Assembly: GCA_945903445.1 (NCBI GenBank)
Contig: CAMDNZ010000002.1
Location: 1-64,000 of the forward strand
From: Bordetella parapertussis
GTDB lineage: Bacteria > Pseudomonadota > Gammaproteobacteria > Burkholderiales > Burkholderiaceae_B
DNA: 64,000 nt
Direction: 5' to 3'
A model generated the notes under the pieces. That model was not told where the DNA came from. It did not search any database and was given only the letters and a program-made list of their open reading frames with translations. This document shows positions 1 through 7,086 of this stretch, in pieces. A program made the translations under genes and the position numbers. Each line of letters begins with the position of its first letter. Position 1 is the first letter of the stretch.

Positions 1-74
1 TTGTCCAGCTGCTCGGCTAGCTTCAGCAGCCCTATCTTGTTTCGGATTACCTTATGATTCTGGGCCATGTTCAT
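1..74 (-). CDS. IS481-family transposase, N-terminal fragment (runs off window)
   Basis: Read on the minus strand, the ATG at 74 opens a frame beginning MNMAQNHKVIRNKIGLLKLA that continues past the window edge. This start resembles the N-terminus of one branch of IS481-family transposases, where the helix-turn-helix region follows. An AAGGAAAAG ribosome-binding site precedes the ATG. Only about 24 codons are visible, so the DDE catalytic domain and the integrity of the gene cannot be judged. The family call is from memory of that N-terminal pattern, not from an alignment. Confidence 0.6.
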   Translation of the reverse strand, partial: MNMAQNHKVIRNKIGLLKLAEQLD

Positions 75-146
75 CTCTGACTTTTCCTTTCAGGGCTCTT
101 GCCCTAGGTTAACGAAAATGTCAGATTAAGTTTTGACTAATACACA
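1..146 (-). mobile_element. End of an IS481-like insertion sequence
   Basis: The stretch between the transposase start and the ssuB stop codon reads inward from 146 as TGTGTATTAGTCAAAACTTA, followed by ATCTGACA. This starts with TGT and looks like an IS481-type terminal inverted repeat. The outer end falls one base from the ssuB stop codon (147-149), so the element appears inserted immediately downstream of, or at, the 3' end of ssuB. The other end lies outside the window, so the repeat pair and any target duplication cannot be confirmed. Confidence 0.5.
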
Positions 147-875
147 TTAGTGCGCGTCCACGCCCAGCGCGGCCAACAGTGCCTTGCGGTAGCGGCCGAA
201 TGCCGGATCGGTGCGAACGCGTGGCGCCTCCAGTGCGATAGGGAGGTCGAGGCCGATGCGCCCGTCGTCCAGCACCAGGACACGATCGGCCAGCAAGACC
301 GCTTCGTCCACGTCATGGGTGACCAGCAGCACAGCGGGTCGGTGGCGTCGCACGAGGGCTTGCAGCAGGCTGTGCATCTTGATGCGAGTGAGTGCGTCCA
401 AGGCGCCAAACGGTTCGTCCAGCAACAGCAGCTCGGGCTCTCGTACCAAGGCTCGGGCCAACGCAACCCGCTGCGCTTCGCCACCTGACAGCGTGCGCGG
501 CCACGCGCGACCATGATTTTTCAGGCCGACCTCGGTCAGTGCTGCCTGGGCGCGGTCGATGTTGTCGGGCGTTGCGGGCAAACCGATCAACACATTGCGC
601 AGCACGCGTAGCCAAGGCATCAGACGCGGGTCCTGGAACACGATGGCGCGGCGACGCGGTACCAGGATCGAGCCATTCACCTCGCCATCGAGCGCACCCA
701 ATACCCGCAGGAATGTGCTCTTGCCCGAGCCGCTGCGCCCCAGCAGCGCAACGAACTCGCCCGTCTCGATGCGCAAGTCCAAATCGCGCAGCACGGCACG
801 ATCGCCGAACTGCTTATCGACGCCATGCACTCGAACGGCGTCGCGGGAAGAGGGTGTCAAGGTATCAAGCGCCAT
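147..875 (-). CDS. ssuB: Aliphatic sulfonate/nitrate-type ABC transporter ATP-binding protein (SsuB-like)
   Basis: A 242-residue ATPase of the nitrate/sulfonate/taurine import family, energising uptake across the inner membrane. Walker A is GRSGSGKST at residues 46-54, the Q-loop is FQDPRLMPW near 80-88, the signature LSGGEAQR is at 129-136, Walker B LLLLDEPFGALD near 149-160, and the H-loop THDVDEA near 185. The start codon at 875 overlaps the end of the upstream ssuC-like permease by 11 bp, so the two are translationally coupled. The stop codon abuts an IS481-like end, so the last residues may be altered; the protein is slightly short for SsuB. Sulfonate specificity is inferred from sequence similarity, and no substrate-binding protein or monooxygenase gene is visible here. 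Confidence 0.85.
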   Translation of the reverse strand: MALDTLTPSSRDAVRVHGVDKQFGDRAVLRDLDLRIETGEFVALLGRSGSGKSTFLRVLGALDGEVNGSILVPRRRAIVFQDPRLMPWLRVLRNVLIGLPATPDNIDRAQAALTEVGLKNHGRAWPRTLSGGEAQRVALARALVREPELLLLDEPFGALDALTRIKMHSLLQALVRRHRPAVLLVTHDVDEAVLLADRVLVLDDGRIGLDLPIALEAPRVRTDPAFGRYRKALLAALGVDAH

Positions 876-1824
876 CGAAAGCTCTCCGCCAAGTCAGGAG
901 GCGAGCCTCCAGAAAACGTACGAACGCCAGAGACGCCAGTCCCAACAAGGCATACACCGCCAGCAGCACGAAAATCACATCGATACGGAAGTACTCGCGC
1001 GCATCGCTCATCATGCGGCCCAGACCCATCGGCGCATTGATGGTTTCGGCGAAGATCAACGCCAGCCAGGCGGCCGTCAATGCGAGGCGCAAGCCCACGA
1101 GAAAGCCTGGCAGTGCGCCCGGCAGGATGACTGCGGTGATCATCTCGCGCCGTCCCACGCCGAAGCTGCGGGCGGCTTCCACCAAGCCGGCATCGACATT
1201 GCGAATGGCGCTATAGGTATTGATGTAGATGGCGACCAAAACACTTAGCGTGATCAGCATTACCTTGGGTTCTTCGCCGATGCCGAACCAGGCGATCAGC
1301 ACTGGCAATAGCGCGAAGTTGGGCACTGCGCGTAGCACCTCCATGTTCGCGTCGATCAGGTTCTCACCCCATCGGCTCAAGCCCGCGGCGACTGCGGCGG
1401 TCACGCCCAGCACAAGTCCCAGGGCCAAGCCATTGACCACTCGCCCCAGCGACGCCCATACATGCATTTGCAACGCTTCAGACGCCAGCAAGGTGTAAGC
1501 GGAGTGCGCGACCGTCAGCGGGCCGGGCGTGGTGCGCGGATCGAACACCTGCGTGATCGACAGCAGTTGCCAGACCGCCAGGAGCAGCAAGGGGCCGGCC
1601 AAGCGCAGCAACCAGCGGGGTAGCCGGGATCGGGCGGGGGCGGTCAGCGCGTGCACGCGCGGATCGATCAAACCGTCTCCGGTGAGCGGGCGATCCGCAG
1701 CCGTGTGTGGACTGCGTGCGGGCGACGTACTGTGCGCGCTAGATCCGGCGAGATCATCGTCGAGCGCATTCGTGGCGTCCAGCTGATGGGCCGACAGTTC
1801 GAAGCGCCGGGTGAGGGTGAGCAT
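865..1824 (-). CDS. ssuC: Aliphatic sulfonate ABC transporter permease (SsuC-like)
   Basis: A 319-residue inner-membrane permease of the BPD transport family that would pair with the ATPase at 147-875. About six membrane segments lie after an unusually long, Ser/Asp-rich N-terminal tail of roughly 85 residues. The cytoplasmic EAA loop that docks on the ATPase is recognisable as EAARSFGVGRREMITAVILPG. The ATG at 1824 is chosen because AGGAG lies just upstream and the longer reading frame (to 2061) runs into the divergent ClC gene. The binding protein SsuA is not adjacent on either side. Confidence 0.85.
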   Translation of the reverse strand: MLTLTRRFELSAHQLDATNALDDDLAGSSAHSTSPARSPHTAADRPLTGDGLIDPRVHALTAPARSRLPRWLLRLAGPLLLLAVWQLLSITQVFDPRTTPGPLTVAHSAYTLLASEALQMHVWASLGRVVNGLALGLVLGVTAAVAAGLSRWGENLIDANMEVLRAVPNFALLPVLIAWFGIGEEPKVMLITLSVLVAIYINTYSAIRNVDAGLVEAARSFGVGRREMITAVILPGALPGFLVGLRLALTAAWLALIFAETINAPMGLGRMMSDAREYFRIDVIFVLLAVYALLGLASLAFVRFLEARLLTWRRAFDGA

Positions 1825-1926
1825 TGGCGGGCTCCTGCGGGTATGAACAGAGTCCGTCCAGACTATCGCCCCGCATTCGCGCCGCAAACGAAAGATACGC
1901 AATGAGCTTAATCGGGCGTCGGTTAT

Positions 1927-3666
1927 ATGATTACGCCGATGATCCGATCTTCCGCCAAGGCTGCCCGCCCCATCAAAGACAAAGCCGCCCGCCATTTGAG
2001 CGGGCTGTTGGTCGCTCTGGTGTTCGGTGCCTTGGGCGGGGCGGCCGCGTTGGCCTTCCATGCAGCGGCCACCCTCGTGCAGACCTGGATTTATGGGCCG
2101 TCGCCGGGCTACGACCTATCGGACGGCATCCGTTATCTGGCCAGCCATTGGCGCATCGCCGTGCCGATCGTCGGGGCGTTCGTGGCAGGCGTGATTCTTT
2201 ACTGGGCGATGCGAATCGAGCGTCGAACGCAGGACGCGAGCGACTATCTGGAGGTCATCGACGGCCGTGCCGAGCGCGTGCCGGTGGCCTCGTCGCTGTT
2301 GCGGTGTCTGTCGTCGTTTTCGTCCATTGTGTCCGGGGGCTCGGTCGGCAAAGAAGGCCCGATGGTTCAATTGGCGGCGGTCGTGGCGTCTTATCTATCG
2401 TCCGACTGGCGTCACGTCAGTCCCGAGCGCGTGCGAACCACGATTGCGATTGCCGCTGCGGGCGGGTTGGCAGCGGTCTATCACGCGCCGCTGGCGTCCG
2501 CGGTATTCATCGCCGAGATCGCGTATAGCGGCTTGCAGGCCAAACGAGTGGCGCTGCTGTTCGTGGGGGCCAGTGCGGCAACGGGGTTGGTGATCGCGAC
2601 CGGGCACTACACACCCTTGTACGTGGTGCCGGTGCAGCAACTGCCGTGGAATGCAAGCACACTGGCTTGGATCGTGGCGGCTGCAATCGTGGGCGCGCTT
2701 GCGGGCATGGTGTTGATGGCAGCGGTTCGTCGCACCCGGCGTCATCTGGGGCGGTGGGTGCCGCACATCGTCGTTCGCATGACCTTGGGTGGGGTCGTTT
2801 TGGCGGGCCTGTTATGGGTGGCGCCCGACGTTGCGGGCAATGGCTATGGGCCCGTGGCCAAACTGCTTTTGGGCGAAGGCTTGCTGGCGCCGCTGCTGAT
2901 CGTGCTGGTGGCGAAAATCGTGGCGACAGCCGTGACGGTGGGTGCCGGTGCGGTGGGCGGCCTGTTTACCCCCGCATTGATGGTGGGGGCATTGGCGGCG
3001 GCTCAGTTCGGTCCATGGGTCACCCAGATCGACGGTAGCGCATCCACGCTGGTGGCCTTGATGATATTGGGCATGGCGGCCAGTCTGGCGGCGACCACAC
3101 AAGCGCCGTTGATGGCTACGCTGATGGTCATCGAGTTGACTCGCCAGACCGAGCTGATTTTTCCGATTGCCCTGGCAAGCGTCGTCGCGTTCGGTCTGGC
3201 GCGGCTGCTGGGCCAGCCTGCGGCCTATGCGATTACCGACCGGCATATGGCCCGGGCCGACGAGCGCAACGCCTTGAGATCGTTGAATGTGGACGCGTTT
3301 TTGCGTCCTGCCGGACAGACCCTGCCGGCCGATGCCACGGCATGGCAAGCACGTGAAATGGCTGCGGCGTCCACCAACCGATTTCTGTTCACGGTGGATC
3401 GCGACGGTAAATACCTTGCGGCGCTACCGGTGTATAGGTTGTTGGCCTTGGACGGCAGCGAACCGGAATTGGCGATTCAATCGCTGGCGGAACAAGGCGT
3501 TCCCGTGCTGTTGCAAGGGCAGACGATATATAGCGCCTGGGAGACGCTGGCGGTGTCGCCGTCGGAGCGGATCCCTATCGTGGATAACGCCAGTTCAAGG
3601 CGTCTGCTGGGGTTCTTGCACAAGAGCGAGCTGCTGAAACGGGCACGCGCGACCTTGGATGCTTGA
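1927..3666 (+). CDS. ClC-family voltage-gated chloride channel or H+/Cl- antiporter with CBS tail
   Basis: A 579-residue multi-pass membrane protein. The ClC selectivity-filter motif GGSVGKEGPM is at residues 137-146 and a second conserved segment, GGLFTPALMVGA, lies in the C-terminal half of the membrane domain. The last 120 residues are hydrophilic and fit a cytosolic CBS-like regulatory region. The motif has Val-Gly-Lys-Glu-Gly-Pro, so the conserved glutamate gate of exchangers is present, which favours Cl-/H+ exchange, though this is inference. ATGs at 1927 and 1939 are both possible starts and neither has a clear Shine-Dalgarno. It is divergent from ssuC and followed by the AT-rich island. 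Confidence 0.9.
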   Translation: MITPMIRSSAKAARPIKDKAARHLSGLLVALVFGALGGAAALAFHAAATLVQTWIYGPSPGYDLSDGIRYLASHWRIAVPIVGAFVAGVILYWAMRIERRTQDASDYLEVIDGRAERVPVASSLLRCLSSFSSIVSGGSVGKEGPMVQLAAVVASYLSSDWRHVSPERVRTTIAIAAAGGLAAVYHAPLASAVFIAEIAYSGLQAKRVALLFVGASAATGLVIATGHYTPLYVVPVQQLPWNASTLAWIVAAAIVGALAGMVLMAAVRRTRRHLGRWVPHIVVRMTLGGVVLAGLLWVAPDVAGNGYGPVAKLLLGEGLLAPLLIVLVAKIVATAVTVGAGAVGGLFTPALMVGALAAAQFGPWVTQIDGSASTLVALMILGMAASLAATTQAPLMATLMVIELTRQTELIFPIALASVVAFGLARLLGQPAAYAITDRHMARADERNALRSLNVDAFLRPAGQTLPADATAWQAREMAAASTNRFLFTVDRDGKYLAALPVYRLLALDGSEPELAIQSLAEQGVPVLLQGQTIYSAWETLAVSPSERIPIVDNASSRRLLGFLHKSELLKRARATLDA

Positions 3667-4001
3667 CGTTCTCCCGGGAGTGTTAACGATCAAGAGCGCA
3701 TGCAGGCGAACTACGGCTCATTGTTAAGCCTTAGGTAATCTCATTCTATGCCGAAAGAACGGCAGGGCATGTTGCGAGCTAAATAACGAAAAATGCGTGT
3801 TGTTCGACCGCATTTTTCTTCACGCAGCACTTATGCCTATTCTTGATGCTATCTTGCGCAAAATAAACATCTGTCCTCTCAACACGGTTCCCGTGTACTT
3901 ATGGAAGATGATAATTTATTTCGCCATTAGTCAATTTCTCCTCCTGGTAGCTCACTTGTAATAAATGGCTTGTCCTGTCGCGCTCGATAAGGATTCAGAT
4001 C
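3667..4001. other. Intergenic boundary between GC-rich backbone and AT-rich island
   Basis: Base composition drops sharply after the ClC stop codon, and the DNA stays AT-rich to about 7050. No coding frame longer than a few codons with a ribosome-binding site was seen here. One inverted repeat at 3789-3817 is listed separately. The promoter for the downstream operon should lie between that repeat and 4001, but no convincing -35/-10 pair was identified. No integrase, tRNA gene or direct repeat marking an insertion boundary was seen. Confidence 0.6.
3789..3817 (+). terminator. Inverted repeat, probable Rho-independent terminator after the ClC gene
   Basis: AAAAATGCG (3789-3797) and CGCATTTTT (3809-3817) are perfect 9-bp arms around an 11-nt loop, ending in a T run and then CTT. 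The symmetry would let it work in either direction. It lies about 120 bp after the ClC stop codon and upstream of the AT-rich operon, so it would insulate the operon from read-through. The stem is AT-rich at its base, which makes it weaker than a typical terminator. Confidence 0.5.
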
Positions 4002-4079
4002 ATGAAAAAATATTCTACTCAGGGCTGCAATAGAGTTGAACCTGAGGCGAGTAAGCTAAACAACGGAGCCATATTATGA
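4002..4079 (+). CDS. Candidate 25-residue peptide, first ORF of the peptide-modification operon
   Basis: ATG at 4002 opens a 25-codon frame beginning MKKYSTQGCNRVEPEAS and ending NNGAIL. An AAGGA ribosome-binding site sits 8 nt upstream, one of the best in this region. Its TGA stop (4077-4079) overlaps the ATG of the next ORF (4076) in an ATGA arrangement, typical of translational coupling. It encodes one Cys and has no signal peptide or membrane segment. Because the downstream genes look like peptide-modifying enzymes, this is a candidate precursor peptide or a leader ORF coupling expression of the next gene. No homologue is recognised; coding status rests on the signals alone. Confidence 0.45.
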   Translation: MKKYSTQGCNRVEPEASKLNNGAIL

Positions 4080-4324
4080 CCAGTTCAACAGTTAATGATT
4101 ATTGTCTTTCGGATAGCACGGAAGAATTAGCAGATAGGTGTTCTTCGCCGCCTAAGGCAAGTGTATGCATTCAATCTGATGGTGTTGAGTTAAAGGGCCG
4201 TTCGGATGGTTGTGAAGAACTTAAAAGCATTAATCATCTTATAAGTAGAGCCCCGGGTGATAGGCAAGGGGGCGTCGGTTTAATTCAGAACGGAAACTCC
4301 GCTCGCCGTTTCACATCCGATTGA
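4076..4324 (+). CDS. Hypothetical 82-residue protein, candidate precursor peptide
   Basis: An orphan small protein with no recognised domain. It is hydrophilic, Ser- and Asp-rich, has four cysteines (residues 10, 22, 31 and 46) and ends in a Gly/Arg/Asn-rich tail (GDRQGGVGLIQNGNSARRF). GGAG lies 7 nt before the ATG, and the stop codon is 9 nt before the SagB-like dehydrogenase gene, so it is firmly within the operon. Position and size match a RiPP precursor with an N-terminal leader and a C-terminal core, but no leader motif is recognised. Alternatively it could be a small partner of the dehydrogenase. Its base composition is AT-rich like its neighbours. Confidence 0.6.
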   Translation: MTSSTVNDYCLSDSTEELADRCSSPPKASVCIQSDGVELKGRSDGCEELKSINHLISRAPGDRQGGVGLIQNGNSARRFTSD

Positions 4325-4333
4325 GAGCTCCTA

Positions 4334-5527
4334 ATGCAAAAAAATTTCCGACTAAATGCGAATTTGTTGATATATCCGTCTTCTATTGAGGGTGTGCGAC
4401 AGATAATTGCTGAGGTTAGCGCTTTAACACCACCCTTGGTTATTCATCAGCCGGATATGCTCTGGGCGCTAACAGTCTTGCCGGAAATTTTTTCACAAAC
4501 TGAAGCCAAGAAAAAATGGAGCGAGCGATCGGCGCTCGCTCCATTTGTTTTGCTGATTTGGGAAAATCTAATTCAGGCCGAAATTATAATAAAAATAAGT
4601 TCCTCTTCGAACTGGGACGAGTATGGGTGGCAGGAGGCAAGGAGCTACCATCAGACTACTCGAAATTATCCGTTTTTAAAAATGGATGACCCATCGTCGT
4701 TAGACGCAGAGTTCAATATTATGACGAATTATGTGGCTGAGGCTCCCCCTCCTCCAATATTTCAAAGTATATCTTCTGTATTCCAATATCCGCTTCCTAA
4801 AGCTCTGGCTCTGGATGAGTCGCCAAGGCAAGTGTTGACTGCTATGAGCAGTTATGAGCGTCGAGGGCTTATGGGATTGGGTTTTTTGCTGGATTACTGT
4901 TTTGGCGTGCGAAAGGTAGTGAGGTTCGAAGTTCAGGGAGATTTTCTCAGAAAAAGCGTGCCATCGGGAGGTGCTAGGCATCCAACGGAGACTTTTTATG
5001 TTTCGCTGTGCGATTCTATAGTTATGAAAGGGGTCTATCATTACAACGTCGAAAATCACCGTTTGGATTGCGTTCAATTCGGCGATTTTAGCCAAATTGC
5101 GAAAGATGCATCATTTGATTTGTTCGAAAAATTTAATGTGCCGCCCGTAGGGTTGTTAATTTTTACTGTCATCGTTGAACGTGCTATGTGGCGATATAGA
5201 GATCCTAGACCTGCGCGCGTACCATTTGTCGATGTTGGTCATGCAGTGGCTCAGGCTCGACTTATCGCAGATATGTTGGGATTTGATTTTTATACCTATC
5301 AAAAAATTTCAAGATGCGAAGATTTCAGAAATGATAGGTCAAAATGGGTTGAGCCAGCCTCCGGTGTTCATAGGGGCATTAGTATGAATCAAGATACCTT
5401 ATGTGTACCTCCCCGTTTTTGTTCGCCTATCCGCGTTTGCGGGGCTCGGTTATGGCAGACCTTATCGGTGGAGGTCGTTTTAGTTGTTTTGAACCGGAGA
5501 TCGCAGAAATTATTTTTTCTTTATTAA
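4334..5527 (+). CDS. SagB/ThcOx-type FMN dehydrogenase, putative peptide maturation enzyme
   Basis: The frame is 397 codons. Residues 1-95 have no enzymatic motif and may be a peptide-recognition-like domain. A linker with ARSYHQTTRNYPFL (102-115), typical of SagB relatives, leads into a nitroreductase-fold domain. The SagB-type motif PSGGARHPTETFYVSL is at 210-225, followed by GVYHYN (233-238) and MWRYRDPRPARVPFVDVGH (285-303). This family oxidises azolines or other residues on ribosomal peptides using FMN; the substrate here is unknown. Homology seems to fade after about residue 352, and the last 42 codons overlap the start of the next gene in another frame. The natural end is therefore probably near 5390-5400, with a lost stop codon or a frameshift. 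No YcaO cyclodehydratase is nearby. Confidence 0.7.
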   Translation: MQKNFRLNANLLIYPSSIEGVRQIIAEVSALTPPLVIHQPDMLWALTVLPEIFSQTEAKKKWSERSALAPFVLLIWENLIQAEIIIKISSSSNWDEYGWQEARSYHQTTRNYPFLKMDDPSSLDAEFNIMTNYVAEAPPPPIFQSISSVFQYPLPKALALDESPRQVLTAMSSYERRGLMGLGFLLDYCFGVRKVVRFEVQGDFLRKSVPSGGARHPTETFYVSLCDSIVMKGVYHYNVENHRLDCVQFGDFSQIAKDASFDLFEKFNVPPVGLLIFTVIVERAMWRYRDPRPARVPFVDVGHAVAQARLIADMLGFDFYTYQKISRCEDFRNDRSKWVEPASGVHRGISMNQDTLCVPPRFCSPIRVCGARLWQTLSVEVVLVVLNRRSQKLFFLY

Positions 5528-6461
5528 TCCATCAACATTTTTGCAAGGAATTAGTGCAGGGCTTCGGGGGGAGGCGATGGCCGAAGCGAAGAGTGCTGGA
5601 TTTATAGTGGAATATGAGTCATCGAGTGCGAAAGCCGCAAAACGTTGGGAGGTAAGCAGTTGGAGTCGAATGGCCTATCTTTTATTTTCTCAAACCGATA
5701 TTTCTTATCTTGAAAGCACCGACGAAATGCTGGATTCTAAGGTGGTTTTTGACTACCGTAGAAAAATAATAAATGAGTACTTGGATAAGTCGAGATATCC
5801 TGCAATTGTTTCCCCTGATTGTGGTGCAATTGTTTTTCCTTCGGGGAGTGATGGTTCAGCCGGCACTGAGATAGATATTGATCTTGTGCATAGACGAAGA
5901 AGTATACGAAGATACTCAAAAGAAAAGGTGCAACTAGATTGTCTGTTTCGTATTTTGCGTACGGCGACAGAGAACATTCGGATTGCCGAGGTCTCAAAGC
6001 AGCAGGGCGATCCTCTTTTTCTGTTGAATTCGTTCTTTTGCTGGGTCAAATTGTACGTAGTGATTCAGGGTGTAGAAGGAATATTACCAGGGACGTATTG
6101 GTATGATTCTATAGAAGAAAAACTAGTTCGGCTTCAAATTGAATATGACAATTTAAAGTTAATAGATTGCATTCAATCCCAAAATTGGGTCGGCGAGGCT
6201 GGCTTTTGTGTGTTTATCTCCGCGCAATGGGATCGATACCAGTGGCTCTACCGGCATTCAAGGGCATATGTAAATTTGCTTGTTCAGCTTGGTGAAATTG
6301 GGCAGGAGTTTCTGAATGCGGCATATTCAGAGGGCTTGGGTGGGTGGTTGACATCGGCTGTGCATGAGACAAAATCTGCTCATATGTTAGGTCTCGACGA
6401 GAATGCGGAAGATGTCTTGTATTTTATAAAATTTGGGGTGCCATACGATGAACTTCGATAA
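5401..6461 (+). CDS. Second SagB/nitroreductase-like oxidoreductase, interrupted by a -1 frameshift
   Basis: Two frames join into one plausible protein. The first, from ATG 5401, gives an N-terminal region (ADLIGGGRFSCFEPEIAEII) like the wing-helix or recognition domain often preceding SagB enzymes. At the GGGGGG run near 5565-5570 the reading must slip back by one base to continue as GFGGEAMAEAKSAGFI in the frame running to 6461. The C-terminal part has a nitroreductase-like start (DLVHRRRSIRRYSKEKV) and GTYWYD, but lacks the clear SGG-type motif of its neighbour. If no slippage occurs, a TTG at 5541 could start a shorter protein of 306 residues. Explanations are a homopolymer sequencing error, programmed frameshifting or early decay. 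Confidence 0.6.
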
Positions 6462-7041
6462 GCTAATCGATGGCGGCTATCAAATTTGTGAAGTCACGTT
6501 GCAAGGCGATGTGAAATATATAATAGAAAATATAGAAGACGCTTTCAGTGCAAAACTTACTAGAACGACGTTGCTTAGTAGTAATGATATCTCAGGCTGT
6601 TTAGCGATCCAGCATGACGATTTTTGGTTTCATACCGATGGCTGCTTCCTTGATATTCCACCACGTTGGGTTGCATTGCAAATTTTAGATAGTGGCGAGG
6701 GCGGAGATATTGAGATCCTTGACGTATTCGAAAAAATTGAAAGGGTTCGCAAGCGTTGCTTTATTTATGGGGCAAAAGGTTTTGGAGTGAGGCGGCAAGT
6801 CGTTGATCAGGTGCGGGGAATGAGTTGTCTAAGATATAGGTCTGACTATATGCAAGAAATCGTCCCAGGGTCTCTCGAAGAACTTGATCGCTGCATTGCA
6901 AATGCTTCTGGCGGAGCAAGTAGATTGGTTGGGATGACCGCCAATGCTATTGTCGTAATCGATAATTGGCGAGTTATGCATCGTAGAACTGCTTTTACAG
7001 GCGATAGACTTGTTAAGCGGTTTTGGTTCGATGCTATTTGA
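6448..7041 (+). CDS. TauD/TfdA-like Fe(II)/2-oxoglutarate-dependent oxygenase
   Basis: A 197-residue protein, short for its family, carrying the iron-binding HxD motif in HTDGCFLDIPPRWVALQI and the distal His plus 2-oxoglutarate-binding Arg in DNWRVMHRRTAFTGDRLVKR. These are hallmarks of the TauD/gamma-butyrobetaine hydroxylase superfamily, which hydroxylates or desaturates unactivated carbons. ATG 6448 overlaps the last 14 bp of the upstream dehydrogenase gene, implying coupling. A TTG at 6433 in the same frame is less likely. In this setting it probably modifies a peptide side chain or a peptide-derived product; the substrate is not inferable from sequence. Confidence 0.75.
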   Translation: MNFDKLIDGGYQICEVTLQGDVKYIIENIEDAFSAKLTRTTLLSSNDISGCLAIQHDDFWFHTDGCFLDIPPRWVALQILDSGEGGDIEILDVFEKIERVRKRCFIYGAKGFGVRRQVVDQVRGMSCLRYRSDYMQEIVPGSLEELDRCIANASGGASRLVGMTANAIVVIDNWRVMHRRTAFTGDRLVKRFWFDAI

Positions 7042-7086
7042 ATTTTGTCTCATTAGTGGTCGAGATCGCCAAGTTTTGGAGTTCAT

